A DNA stretch of 15,803 bases from contig JAEWVL010000335.1 of assembly GCA_023396665.1 (NCBI GenBank), positions 1 through 15,803 of the forward strand, in the 5' to 3' direction. Under the pieces are notes generated by a model. The model was not told where the DNA came from, searched no databases, and saw nothing but the letters and a program-made list of their open reading frames with translations. Origin of the DNA: Spirochaetota bacterium (GTDB lineage: Bacteria; Spirochaetota; UBA4802; JAFGJZ01). Position 1 is the stretch's first letter. Each line of letters starts with the position of its first letter. This document shows, in pieces, positions 1 through 6,953 of this stretch. The translations under genes and the position numbers were made by a program.

Positions 1-788
1 CATCCTTCTCAACATCATTCGTTTGAGATGGATCAGTTGTACCGATATAGCGCCCGGCGAATTCCCATTCCATACTGCCGGGCAGGCGAAAGCCTTTAGC
101 TGATGAGTTCACATAGGGATTGTCATAACTGCCTGCTGTAGAGTTCACAGAAGCACTATAATCACTTGGCGAATAAGCATCATCCCTTGAATTTCGTATT
201 GGCGTTGTATAACCTGAATCAGAACAATATACGATCGCAAGGTCTGTTGCGCTGCCGTTACTTGCGTTGTAGTACTCAGTCAACGCGTTACACCATACGA
301 TCGTGTCACGCCAGTTTATTGTGGTTACCGGATGCTGATCTGTCCCTACCGGGCCACTACCACTATCTCCACCTTGCCTTCCCGCATTCGCAAATGTATA
401 TTTTGCTGCACCACGGTCTGCACTTGTCGCCCAGTCATACACCTCTTTCCACAGCTCGTAGCTCACCTCGGTCTCGCCCATAATAAAGCGAGCGGGTACG
501 TTTGTAGAACCGGCATCATCTGTTCCTGTCGGAAAAGTCTTGCTTGTCTCGATATCGGGTGTCAGCATCAACTTGAAGACTGTGCCGCCCGGCAGAGTGT
601 AGGTGACTGGTATCTCCGTCGATTGTTTCTGTAGCTATCGGTGGTGCCTGTGGATCATCGGGGTCTTCCGGATTGTCAGGGTTGTCCGGGTCGTCTCCTC
701 CCCCGCTTCCTCCGCATGATATGTTTACCATCACCAGCATCATCAGCAGAACCAATAATAATGACCGCAGTTTTCTTAATTTTTCCAT
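1..788 (-). pseudogene. SUMF1/formylglycine-generating-enzyme-like lipoprotein, frame-broken and cut by the left edge
   Basis: Starts at ATG 788 behind a strong GAGGAGG site. The N-terminus has two Arg/Lys clusters, a Leu/Met-rich hydrophobic segment and a lipobox ending at Cys25 (VNISC), followed by a Gly/Asp/Pro linker of DPDNP-like repeats, as in a surface or periplasmic lipoprotein. The initial frame runs to a stop at 516-518, but its last ~30 codons are not protein-like. A second frame is open from about 636 to the left edge. It gives TYTLPGGTVFKLM, then RFIMGETEVSYELW, HPVTTINWRD, WCNALTEYYN and GFRLPGSMEWEFAGR. These are hallmarks of the FGE-sulfatase/SUMF1 fold (MGxxEVT, HPV, W.DA..wCn, RLPteaEWEyA). 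Removing one base near 608 joins the frames as ETIDGDTVTYTLPGG. Either it is a genuine pseudogene or the base is a sequencing error. Whether it has true formylglycine-generating activity is unknown, because the catalytic C-terminal part lies outside the window. Confidence 0.85.
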
Positions 789-811
789 TTTTCCTCCTCT
801 TCTGGTACTTC

Positions 812-840
812 TGCATAACTATGTGAAGCTATTTTGACAA
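812..840 (-). promoter_or_regulatory. Candidate sigma70 promoter for the SUMF1-like lipoprotein
   Basis: On the minus strand there is TTGTCA (835-840), a 17-base spacer and TATGCA (812-817). This lies about 20-25 bases upstream of the GAGGAGG ribosome binding site of the lipoprotein gene. The -10 is a weak match; placement and spacing are the main support. Confidence 0.35.
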
Positions 841-1094
841 ATTGATCATAAAATTAATTTCATTTATATAATTTAGCATTAGTGATAGAAAGTTTGACGA
901 ATCAACACTCGTTAAAACAGGAACAAATCCCATTTTTCATCAATATTCATAGCAAATCTGACAGTACTTATATATATGATCAATTGTTTGTCTTTTGTAA
1001 TATTATTTTAAACGTGCCAATTCGCAAGCCTTATTTTAGCGGTTTGTCGTTTTATAGCGGGATGGGGTTGAGTATGGATGGCACAGGCTTTCAC
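841..1094. other. AT-rich intergenic stretch without recognised gene
   Basis: This gap lies between the start of the lipoprotein gene and the 3' end of the next minus-strand gene. It is AT-rich compared with the rest of the window. I see no convincing coding sequence, terminator hairpin or RNA gene. TAGCGG occurs twice, 18 bases apart (near 1038 and 1056), with nothing else to suggest a functional repeat. Confidence 0.5.
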
Positions 1095-1544
1095 TTATGT
1101 TGGGCTTTGTTTTTCCTCCAATTCCCAGTTTATAGTCCATTCGGGCATATTTCCGGCTTTGTTATGTCGCATAAGCAGCTGATAGGCCACATAGTTATGC
1201 GGGATTATTACTTCACCTTCGAGTTCTCTTACTACTTCATCAAAATGGGCGGCTATTGCCTTTGTTATAAGAGCTGAAACAGAAACACGACAAAAAGCAC
1301 GAAAAAACACGGAAAGATTAAACACATCGACATCAAAAACCAAAGTCAAAATCACATAGCCCATACCCTTCGGCTGATACTCGACGGTTCTATCGGGTCG
1401 ATCAACATCAAGCAGCTCTGGATGCGCGGCATAATACTTACGAAGACACAGATTGATAATTTCAGAATGAGTCGTATTACATCGAACACAGGCATCAATC
1501 AGTTTCTCTAGACTAGCTAACAGAAGATTAATAGAAGTTCTCAT
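1095..1544 (-). CDS. Small protein with two ribbon-helix-helix-like segments (putative DNA-binding)
   Basis: 149 aa, starting at ATG 1544 with an AGAGGAAG site about 7 bases upstream. Residues 3-45 read as a short strand (TSINLLL) followed by two helices (LEKLIDACVRC and HSEIINLCLRKYY), the pattern of CopG/MetJ-type ribbon-helix-helix (RHH) domains. Residues 61-107 repeat the pattern: strand YVILTLVF, helix FNLSVFFRAFCR, helix SVSALITKAIAAHFDEVV. The tail holds a Trp-rich WTINWELEE end. No catalytic motif, signal peptide or membrane segment is seen. A single chain with two RHH units could act as a pseudo-dimer. The RHH call comes from pattern only, and the duplication is my inference. It could instead be a conserved spirochaetal protein of unknown function. 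No toxin-like partner is adjacent. Confidence 0.6.
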   Translation of the reverse strand: MRTSINLLLASLEKLIDACVRCNTTHSEIINLCLRKYYAAHPELLDVDRPDRTVEYQPKGMGYVILTLVFDVDVFNLSVFFRAFCRVSVSALITKAIAAHFDEVVRELEGEVIIPHNYVAYQLLMRHNKAGNMPEWTINWELEEKQSPT

Positions 1545-1605
1545 GACATTCTTCCTCTGTTGTATAACGTTTCAGAAAGGAGAAATGCAAAAGAGCTAAT
1601 CAGAA

Positions 1606-1635
1606 TTTATACAGAAAATTATCACTAAATATCAA
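1606..1635 (-). promoter_or_regulatory. Candidate sigma70 promoter for the 1095-1544 gene
   Basis: On the minus strand there is TTGATA (1630-1635), an 18-base spacer and TATAAA (1606-1611), about 62 bases upstream of the ATG at 1544. Both hexamers are close to consensus. Confidence 0.5.
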
Positions 1636-1653
1636 AAAAGATTAATAAACAAA

Positions 1654-1698
1654 GCCCTCTCCCTTTGGGAGAGGGCGCGCAGTAGCGCGGTGAGGGCA
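1654..1698. repeat. REP-like palindromic element
   Basis: A perfect 9-bp stem CCCTCTCCC/GGGAGAGGG with a TTT loop (1655-1675) is followed by a second small stem GCGC-AGTA-GCGC (1677-1688) and then GGTGAGGGC. The outer GCCCTC (1654-1659) can also pair with the terminal GAGGGC. The arrangement CCCTCTCCC-TTT-GGGAGAGGG followed by GGTGAGGGC matches a REP-type repeat common in many bacterial genomes. Only one copy is in the window, so copy number and any linked RAYT transposase cannot be judged. Confidence 0.65.
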
Positions 1699-1754
1699 TA
1701 TTATTTAACTCTGGTGTAACAGCTGCTCTATAAAAAGCGAGGTCAACGACTAAT

Positions 1755-1919
1755 TTATTGACCACCGATACCTCTTGAAGCAATCAGATTGTCCCGTATC
1801 CCCCCGCAGCCCGCGAAGTTGATAGCGTGCATATAAGGCTTGACGCAGGGCCGATTAAACCAGACGACAAAACTCGCACACCGGCAAGCTGAAAAGTGAC
1901 ATGCGAAGCGGTACACCAT
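1755..1919 (-). CDS. Doubtful 54-codon Cys-rich mini-ORF
   Basis: Open from ATG 1919 (an in-frame ATG also lies at 1925) to TAA at 1755-1757. The product is Cys-rich in its first half (RFACHFSACRCASF) and Gly-rich in its second (NFAGCGGIRDNLIASRGIGG). There is no clear ribosome binding site. The segment is more GC-rich than its surroundings and sits between the REP-like element and the SMP-30-like gene on the opposite strand. It may be a real small gene, a fragment, or a chance reading of an untranslated leader. No family recognised. Confidence 0.22.
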   Translation of the reverse strand: MVYRFACHFSACRCASFVVWFNRPCVKPYMHAINFAGCGGIRDNLIASRGIGGQ

Positions 1920-1951
1920 TATCATGACGAATCAGATCAAGGAGTCTTATT

Positions 1952-2941
1952 GTGAAAAAATCATTTCTGTTATTGATAGCACTGCTCTTACTGTCTTCAT
2001 GCATGCATTTCATCAGAACCGGATCGGTCACCAGCGTGAAAGAGTACCAACTCTCACTTACATCACTGCCAGGAGCACGACTTTACGAGGGCATGACTGG
2101 TTGCGAAAATTTGTATATAGACGCTTCGTCGAACAGGGTCTATGTGACGACGCTCGAAGGCGACATTGTTCTTCTTGACGGCCCGAACTCGCTCGAGCTG
2201 CGAGAGATCAGGCGCATCAAGGCGGGGGGATACGCACTGGGCATTGACCGCTCAGCTGACGGCAATCTCTATGCGGCAATCTGCGAGGGGCATAGTTCGA
2301 AGGAGTGGACAAAGACCGGCGGCCATATCGCGCGGCTGTCAGATGACCTTGACTCGCTTGAGCCGCTGAGCGAAAATTATCCTTCGATAAACGGCCTTGC
2401 TTTTGATGACAAGGGGCGGGGATACTTCGCGACAGGCAATTTCAATTTTATGTTCCCGAAGGGACACATCATGCGGTTTTCGATTAATCCTGACGGCAGT
2501 TTTACCGGAGCCGAAGCCCTCACAGAAAAGATGGGTCTTGCCAACGGCCTGTATTTCTCGAAGGCGCAGAAAAAACTGTATTTCACCGATACGCTGGAAA
2601 CTGCCGGGACTGTCGACACTGACAGCGGCAAAACGACAGTAATCTACCGCAAAGCGGCGTTTAAAGAGGCCTTCGACGATTTGTGCGTCGATGCCGCCGG
2701 CCGGCTCTGGATGAGTGACCCCATACGACGCACACTGAAAGTGTATGACCCCTCCGGCGATACGCTTATCCGCTATAAAATCGACGGTTTCGGCCAGGCC
2801 TCGTCCTGCCGTATCAGAATCGAACAAGGAGAAGAAATTCTCTACATAACAGAGCTTGTCGCGGAAAATCGCGACAAGAAAAATCCCTTCAACGGTCGCG
2901 GTCTGCTGCGGGTTCCCCTGAAGAGCTTTCCGCATTCCTGA
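1952..2941 (+). CDS. SMP-30/strictosidine-synthase-like beta-propeller lipoprotein
   Basis: 329 aa from a GTG start at 1952, preceded by AAGGAG at 1939-1944. The start is fixed by the signal peptide: MKK, a Leu-rich core and lipobox LLSSC with acylated Cys17. The rest is a series of beta-propeller-like repeats, with N-x-x-Y-x-D/T strands such as CENLYIDASSNRVYVTT, YALGIDRSADGNLYAA, SINGLAFDDKGRGYFA, LANGLYFSKAQKKLYFTD and DDLCVDAAGRLWMSD. These recall the SMP-30/gluconolactonase/LRE and strictosidine-synthase families, where an N-G-L-x-x/D-x-x-G-x-Y/L pattern repeats. It is likely membrane-anchored in the periplasm or at the surface. The substrate is unknown, and it could be a non-enzymatic propeller. 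The flotillin genes follow 79 bases later with their own candidate promoter. Confidence 0.75.
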   Translation: MKKSFLLLIALLLLSSCMHFIRTGSVTSVKEYQLSLTSLPGARLYEGMTGCENLYIDASSNRVYVTTLEGDIVLLDGPNSLELREIRRIKAGGYALGIDRSADGNLYAAICEGHSSKEWTKTGGHIARLSDDLDSLEPLSENYPSINGLAFDDKGRGYFATGNFNFMFPKGHIMRFSINPDGSFTGAEALTEKMGLANGLYFSKAQKKLYFTDTLETAGTVDTDSGKTTVIYRKAAFKEAFDDLCVDAAGRLWMSDPIRRTLKVYDPSGDTLIRYKIDGFGQASSCRIRIEQGEEILYITELVAENRDKKNPFNGRGLLRVPLKSFPHS

Positions 2942-2956
2942 TTGCTTTCAAGCAAT
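2942..2956 (+). terminator. Short hairpin after the propeller lipoprotein gene
   Basis: ATTGCT-TTCA-AGCAAT begins at the last base of the stop codon (2941-2956) and is followed by AAAATTGTTCTT. With a 6-bp AT-rich stem and no continuous T run, it is at best a weak terminator or mRNA end stabiliser. Confidence 0.25.
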
Positions 2957-2966
2957 AAAATTGTTC

Positions 2967-2996
2967 TTGAACTAATAGACAGAACCATTCTATTCT
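2967..2996 (+). promoter_or_regulatory. Candidate promoter for the nfeD-like/flotillin pair
   Basis: TTGAAC (2967-2972), an 18-base spacer and TATTCT (2991-2996), ending 14 bases before the GGAGG ribosome binding site of the downstream gene. The match is moderate and the leader would be very short. Confidence 0.3.
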
Positions 2997-3020
2997 ATTG
3001 GCTCCCGCATGGAGGAACTT

Positions 3021-3608
3021 ATGAACGAATTCGCCCTTCTCGACTGGATTTTTCTGGTTTGCCTGATCATCGGCGTATCGCTATTAATTGCCAGAGTACT
3101 TCTTCAATTGTCCGGAGCGGAAGACGGAGGCGATTTTGACGCTCCCGATGCCCCTGATGACATCACTTCGGACGCTTCGCCGGACAGTGCCGACGCAAGC
3201 GGTGATGCAGGCCTTCGGCTTTTTACAACACAGGGTCTTATGGGTTTTTTCATTACCTTCGGCATGCTGGGCTTCATCTCCCATTATTTCGCGAAAACCG
3301 GCGCCCTTATCGCAACACTGCTTGCACTCGCCTTCGGCATCGCCTCCCTGTGGCTTTCAGCAAAACTCTTCGCGTCGTTGATGCACCTCGAATCGAGCGG
3401 CAACATCGATATTCGAAACGCGATCGGAAAGGAAGGCAGCGTTTATCAGAGAATCCTTCCCGGGAGTACGGGCAAAGTGCAGATCGTCATACAGGGAAGA
3501 CTTGTCGAATATGAAGCCGTCAGTTCAAGAAACATAGAGCTTAAAACCGGTGATCAGATTATGGTGACATATTACAAAGGAAACACTCTCGTCGTAGACA
3601 AGGTGTAA
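3021..3608 (+). CDS. NfeD-like / YqiJ-type membrane protein, flotillin partner
   Basis: 195 aa from ATG 3021. This start is preferred over the in-frame ATG at 3009 because GGAGG (3011-3015) lies 5 bases before it and would be inside the gene otherwise. Residues 7-28 form one membrane helix. Residues 33-60 are an acidic Asp/Ala/Pro-rich linker. Two more helices follow (about 73-90 and 94-115). The C-terminal part (about 130-195) is an OB-fold-like NfeD domain: AIGKEGSVYQRILPGSTGKV, then a strand series ending VTYYKGNTLVVDKV. Proteins of this family are encoded next to flotillins (YuaF-FloT, YqiJ-YqiK) and are thought to act with them in membrane microdomains. Here the flotillin starts 11 bases downstream, so co-expression is expected. 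The exact subfamily is inferred. Confidence 0.85.
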   Translation: MNEFALLDWIFLVCLIIGVSLLIARVLLQLSGAEDGGDFDAPDAPDDITSDASPDSADASGDAGLRLFTTQGLMGFFITFGMLGFISHYFAKTGALIATLLALAFGIASLWLSAKLFASLMHLESSGNIDIRNAIGKEGSVYQRILPGSTGKVQIVIQGRLVEYEAVSSRNIELKTGDQIMVTYYKGNTLVVDKV

Positions 3609-3619
3609 CGGAGGATCTA

Positions 3620-5050
3620 ATGCTTGGATTTGGTATTGCCGCAACCGTCATAGTTTTTATCGGTATTCTCGTACTGTTCGCACTCTTTTGGGCTTCGCGC
3701 TACAAGCGCTGCCCCTCGGATCAGATTCTTGTCGTCTACGGCCGTGTCGGAAAAGGGCAATCGGCCAAATGTATTCACGGCGGGGGAGCTTTTATCTGGC
3801 CGCTGATTCAGGGCTGCTCGTTCATGTCGCTGACACCGATGACGATCAGCATCCCCCTGCAAAACGCGCTGTCTCTGCAGAATATACGCATCAACGTACC
3901 CAGCACCTTCACCGTCGGCATAAGCACTGATCCGGCCATCATGAACAATGCAGCGGTCAGGCTTCTCGGACTGGCGATTGACCGCATCGAAGAGATGTCG
4001 CGTGAAATAATTTTCGGTCAGCTGCGCCTGACGGTCGCCTCGCTTACCATTGAACAGATCAATCAGGACAGAGAAAGTTTTCTCGAATCGATCAGAAAAA
4101 ACGTCGAGCCCGAACTTAATAAAATCGGTCTTTACCTGATTAACGTAAATATCACCGACATAACCGACGAGTCCACCTACATCGAGAGCATCGGTAAAAA
4201 ATCGGCCGCAGAAGCAATAAACCGCGCACGTGTCGATGTTGCAGAGCAGGAGAAGGTGGGTGCCATCGGCCAGTCGCTTGCAACAAGAGAGATGGATGTT
4301 CACGTAGCCGAAAACGCGGCGGAAGCCGTTAAGGGGAAAAAGAAGGCCGAGGCGGATCAGCGAATCTATCTGTCACAGCAGGAGGCCGAGGCAGTTCATG
4401 GCGAGAATCAGTCAAAAGCGACCATCGCCATGACAAACGCGGAACTCGCGATCAAAGAGGCTGAAGCGCAGAAGAAAAGTGAAATTGCCATTCGCGAAGC
4501 CGAAGTTGAGATTCAGAAAATACAGTATCTTGCCGAAGTCGAGCGGCTGAATGCTGTCGAGGTCGTAAAGGAAGAAGTGCTCAAAAAGAAAACCGAGATT
4601 GCTGCCGAAGCTGAAGCCGAAAAAATTCGTCGTGAAGCGAAGGGCCAGGCTGACGCCATTCTGATGAAATACGAGGCCGAAGCGAAAGGTATCGAACAGG
4701 TGCTGCAGGCCAAGGCTAAGGGATACGAATATCTGCTGCAGAGTTGTTCCGGCGATTCGAAAGCGGCTTCGACACTGCTTCTGATAGAAAAACTCGAAGA
4801 AATCGTGCATCTGCAGGTCGAAGCGATCAAGAACATCAAAATCGACAAAGTTACCGTTTGGGATTCGGGAGAAAAAGGCGGCTCCACCGCTAATTTTCTT
4901 TCGGGCATGGTCAAAAGCCTGCCTCCGCTACAGGATGTGGCACGCATGGCCGGCATTCAGCTGCCCGACTATCTGGGCGAAATGATTGACGAGAAACTGG
5001 CAAAAAAAACAGGCCCGAAAGAGCACAACGCCGAAAAAGCCAAACCCTGA
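3620..5050 (+). CDS. floT/yqiK-like: Flotillin (SPFH-domain membrane scaffold protein)
   Basis: 476 aa from ATG 3620, with GGAGG at 3610-3614. An N-terminal hydrophobic segment (about 4-26) is followed by KRCPSDQILVVYGRVGKG and HGGGAFIWPLIQ, the typical start of the SPFH/band-7 domain, which runs to about residue 200. Residues about 215-375 form a long Glu/Ala-rich coiled coil with many EAEA-type repeats, the flotillin domain. The tail (SGMVKSLPPLQDVARMAGIQLPDYLGE) also resembles flotillin C-termini. Flotillins oligomerise on the inner face of the cytoplasmic membrane and organise microdomains. Length and domain order are normal and nothing is missing. The upstream NfeD-like gene makes this the standard two-gene cluster, closed by the terminator at 5072-5110. 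Confidence 0.92.
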   Translation: MLGFGIAATVIVFIGILVLFALFWASRYKRCPSDQILVVYGRVGKGQSAKCIHGGGAFIWPLIQGCSFMSLTPMTISIPLQNALSLQNIRINVPSTFTVGISTDPAIMNNAAVRLLGLAIDRIEEMSREIIFGQLRLTVASLTIEQINQDRESFLESIRKNVEPELNKIGLYLINVNITDITDESTYIESIGKKSAAEAINRARVDVAEQEKVGAIGQSLATREMDVHVAENAAEAVKGKKKAEADQRIYLSQQEAEAVHGENQSKATIAMTNAELAIKEAEAQKKSEIAIREAEVEIQKIQYLAEVERLNAVEVVKEEVLKKKTEIAAEAEAEKIRREAKGQADAILMKYEAEAKGIEQVLQAKAKGYEYLLQSCSGDSKAASTLLLIEKLEEIVHLQVEAIKNIKIDKVTVWDSGEKGGSTANFLSGMVKSLPPLQDVARMAGIQLPDYLGEMIDEKLAKKTGPKEHNAEKAKP

Positions 5051-5071
5051 AACAACTGATCATTTCGAATT

Positions 5072-5110
5072 AAAAAAAGGATGCGTCCGTTCAGGATCGC
5101 ATCCTTTTTT
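5072..5110 (+). terminator. Rho-independent terminator after the flotillin gene
   Basis: A-run, stem GGATGCG (5079-5085) pairing with CGCATCC (5098-5104), 12-base loop, then TTTTTT. Pairing of the flanking A and T runs extends the stem to 13 bp. It begins about 22 bases after the flotillin stop. Confidence 0.9.
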
Positions 5111-5145
5111 ATTGCAAAGGCAGCTTCTATCACGCAAAAATATTT

Positions 5146-5176
5146 TTGACAAGCGGTGCCACTGCGCTGCTACTGA
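5146..5176 (+). promoter_or_regulatory. Possible promoter for tcdA-ttcA
   Basis: A perfect TTGACA -35 (5146-5151) sits between the flotillin terminator and the tcdA-like start. The -10 is unclear: GCTACT at 17-base spacing or TACTGA at 19 bases. The transcript would begin almost at the ATG at 5182, so it would be nearly leaderless, which fits the absence of a visible ribosome binding site. Confidence 0.3.
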
Positions 5177-5181
5177 TTACT

Positions 5182-5943
5182 ATGAACAACAGCGCTCACA
5201 GCATTCCCGAATATTTCCAGCGCACGGCGATGGTCTACGGACCCGAGGCGATGGAAAAGCTCAGTCGCGCGAAAATTATCATCTTCGGCGTGGGAGGTGT
5301 CGGCAGCTGGTGCGCCGAGGGCCTTGTGCGCTGCGGTATCGGATCGCTCACCATGGTCGACGCGGACGTCATAAACGCGACAAATGTCAACCGTCAGCTG
5401 CAGGCGAACTCGCAAAACATCGGCAACGCAAAAGCGAGCGAACTTGCCGGGCGCCTGCAGGGGATTATTCCGCAGGCGGAAATTATTCCTCAGCAGAAAT
5501 TCTATGATCAATCGAGCGCCGCATCTTTCGATCTTGGCGGCTATGATTGCGTCATCGACGCAATCGATTCCATTGCGAACAAGCTTATGCTTCTTGAAAA
5601 CTGCCTGTCACTGTACACTCCGGTCGTTTCGTCGATGGGCGCCGCCGGCAAAAGAAACCCCTCACTGATTCGAACCTCGACGATCGGCGAGACCCGCCAC
5701 TGCCCTCTGGCGCGCATCGTGCGGCGCGAGCTCAAGCGCAGACAGCTCGCGCTTGATATCCCCTGCGTGTTCAGCGACGAGCTGCCGGCGCAGGCGAAGA
5801 TCACTTTCGACGAAAAGCCCGATCCCGGCATCGTGCATCCGAAAAAGGTGAACGGCGCGCTCGTGCAGATTACCGCGATCTTCGGCTTCATTCTCTGCAA
5901 TCTCGCAATCGAGACAATCCTCGCGAACAAGATAAAGCCGTGA
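5182..5943 (+). CDS. tcdA: TcdA/CsdL-type tRNA threonylcarbamoyladenosine dehydratase (ThiF/E1-like)
   Basis: 253 aa from ATG 5182. An in-frame TTG at 5146 would add 12 residues, but it coincides with a TTGACA promoter-like box. Neither start has a clear ribosome binding site. The Rossmann nucleotide-binding motif FGVGGVGSW (35-43) is followed by RCGIGSLTMVDAD (D60, D62) and NVNRQLQA (N70, R71), all diagnostic of E1-like adenylating enzymes. DAIDS (126-130) and CVFSDE (195-200) match TcdA proteins, which adenylate the carboxyl of t6A37 in tRNA and close it to cyclic ct6A. Length is close to that of other TcdA proteins. The stop overlaps the start of the next gene (GTGA), so the two are translationally coupled. 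A generic HesA/MoeB/ThiF role is the alternative, but no sulfur-carrier gene is nearby. Confidence 0.85.
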   Translation: MNNSAHSIPEYFQRTAMVYGPEAMEKLSRAKIIIFGVGGVGSWCAEGLVRCGIGSLTMVDADVINATNVNRQLQANSQNIGNAKASELAGRLQGIIPQAEIIPQQKFYDQSSAASFDLGGYDCVIDAIDSIANKLMLLENCLSLYTPVVSSMGAAGKRNPSLIRTSTIGETRHCPLARIVRRELKRRQLALDIPCVFSDELPAQAKITFDEKPDPGIVHPKKVNGALVQITAIFGFILCNLAIETILANKIKP

Positions 5944-6722
5944 ACACCGTCAATACGCGAACGGCGCCTGCCGAAGACATTCGAAGACAGATAACACGCG
6001 CCATCTGTGATTTCAACATGCTCGAAAAAGACGACCGGGTACTTGTCGCTGTTTCGGGGGGAAAGGACTCCGCCATACTCGCCCTGCTGCTCGATGATAT
6101 CCGCCGCCGGGCCCCCTTCCCTTTCTCGATCGACGCGCTGATGGTGAACATGGGACAACCCGGATTTATTCCGGAACCCTTCCGCAGCTTTCTCGAAGCT
6201 TGCGGAATCAATCTGACAATATTGCATGAAGACATGTACGCACTCATACAAGAGAAATGCGGTGAAGGCAAATCGCTTTGCCCCCTGTGCAGCCGTTTTC
6301 GCCGCGGCATACTCTACAGCTACGCGAAAAACAAGGGCTACAGCAAGATCGCCCTGGGCCACCATCGCGACGATCTGGTCGAGACATTGCTCATGAATAT
6401 TTTTTATGAGGGAAGAATCGCCGCCATGCCGCCGAAACTGCAATCGGACGACAGGGCGAACATAGTGATAAGGCCGATGTGCTATGTCGCCGAAACGAAA
6501 CTTGTGGAGCTTTCAAAATTGTGGTGTATTCCCGTCGTCAGCTGCGGCTCGTGTCAGCGCGATCAGGGCCCGATGCGCAGACGGACGAAGGCGCTCATCG
6601 ACGAACTCGAAAAAGAATACCCCGACATCAGATCGTCGATGCTGAACTCGCTATCGAACATCAGAATCTCCCAGATGCTCGACCGGACAGTGTGGGATTT
6701 TGATTGTTTTTCCAGAAAGTGA
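5940..6722 (+). CDS. ttcA: TtcA-family tRNA 2-thiocytidine synthetase-like PP-loop ATPase
   Basis: 260 aa from GTG 5940, overlapping the tcdA stop by four bases. The PP-loop SGGKDS (39-44) binds ATP and activates the target base. The CPLC pair (C114, C117) and the CGSC pair (C202, C205) are the expected Fe-S cluster ligands; TtcA uses two CxxC cysteines plus a third downstream. ALGHHRDDLVETLLMN (138-153) is the second conserved TtcA/TilS block. In studied bacteria TtcA thiolates C32 of some tRNAs. This protein lacks the longer tail of the E. coli enzyme, so target specificity is inferred. Pairing with tcdA puts two anticodon-loop modifications (positions 32 and 37) in one transcript. Confidence 0.85.
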   Translation: MNTVNTRTAPAEDIRRQITRAICDFNMLEKDDRVLVAVSGGKDSAILALLLDDIRRRAPFPFSIDALMVNMGQPGFIPEPFRSFLEACGINLTILHEDMYALIQEKCGEGKSLCPLCSRFRRGILYSYAKNKGYSKIALGHHRDDLVETLLMNIFYEGRIAAMPPKLQSDDRANIVIRPMCYVAETKLVELSKLWCIPVVSCGSCQRDQGPMRRRTKALIDELEKEYPDIRSSMLNSLSNIRISQMLDRTVWDFDCFSRK

Positions 6723-6812
6723 AAGGATACGTATCCCCCCGCATTTTTTGTAAACATTTCGCAAAAAGCCTGACCGGAATTAAGTCATTTTTATGAAAAA
6801 CTTACACATGCG

Positions 6813-6846
6813 AAAAGCGAAGCGCCGCAAAAGCCCCGCTTTTTTC
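6813..6846 (+). terminator. Probable terminator after ttcA
   Basis: AAAAGCG (6813-6819) pairs with CGCTTTT (6837-6843), with a 17-base loop and a TTTTTT tract. The loop is long, so it is weaker than the flotillin terminator. It lies directly before the next promoter. Confidence 0.5.
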
Positions 6847-6874
6847 TTGCAATTTGCCGAAGCTGTGTTATCTT
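6847..6874 (+). promoter_or_regulatory. Candidate sigma70 promoter for the flavodoxin-like/flavocytochrome operon
   Basis: TTGCAA (6847-6852), a 16-base spacer and TATCTT (6869-6874). The expected leader is about 70 bases before ATG 6954. Confidence 0.45.
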
Positions 6875-6953
6875 TACACCAAAACCCGATGCGTCAGTAT
6901 ATCCGCAAAACTGTCGCAAAACGATACAAATGTTAAATATTGGAGAATTTAAT

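Noticed and set aside
166..634. Two overlapping plus-strand open frames of 100-105 codons
   Set aside because: Both are antisense shadows of the SUMF1-like body, which reads continuously on the minus strand.
882..1277. 131-codon plus-strand open frame
   Set aside because: It runs through AT-rich intergenic DNA into the antisense of the RHH-like gene. There is no ribosome binding site and the composition is aromatic-rich and random-like.
2339..2935. 198-codon open frame on the minus strand
   Set aside because: Antisense to the propeller lipoprotein gene; composition is not protein-like and no start site is evident.
3617..4303. 228-codon open frame on the minus strand
   Set aside because: Antisense to the flotillin gene, with no family resemblance and no ribosome binding site. 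The sense frame has clear SPFH motifs.
4433..4700. Repetitive GAAGC/GCCGAAG-like DNA suggesting a tandem repeat
   Set aside because: It simply encodes the Glu/Ala-rich coiled coil of flotillin; there is no exact repeat unit.
5146..5181. TTG start giving tcdA twelve extra residues
   Set aside because: The TTG is part of a perfect TTGACA box, has no ribosome binding site, and the extension lacks similarity to TcdA N-termini.
5541..6443. 300-codon open frame on the minus strand
   Set aside because: It lies opposite tcdA and ttcA, whose motifs are unambiguous. The length comes from GC-rich codon bias in the real genes.
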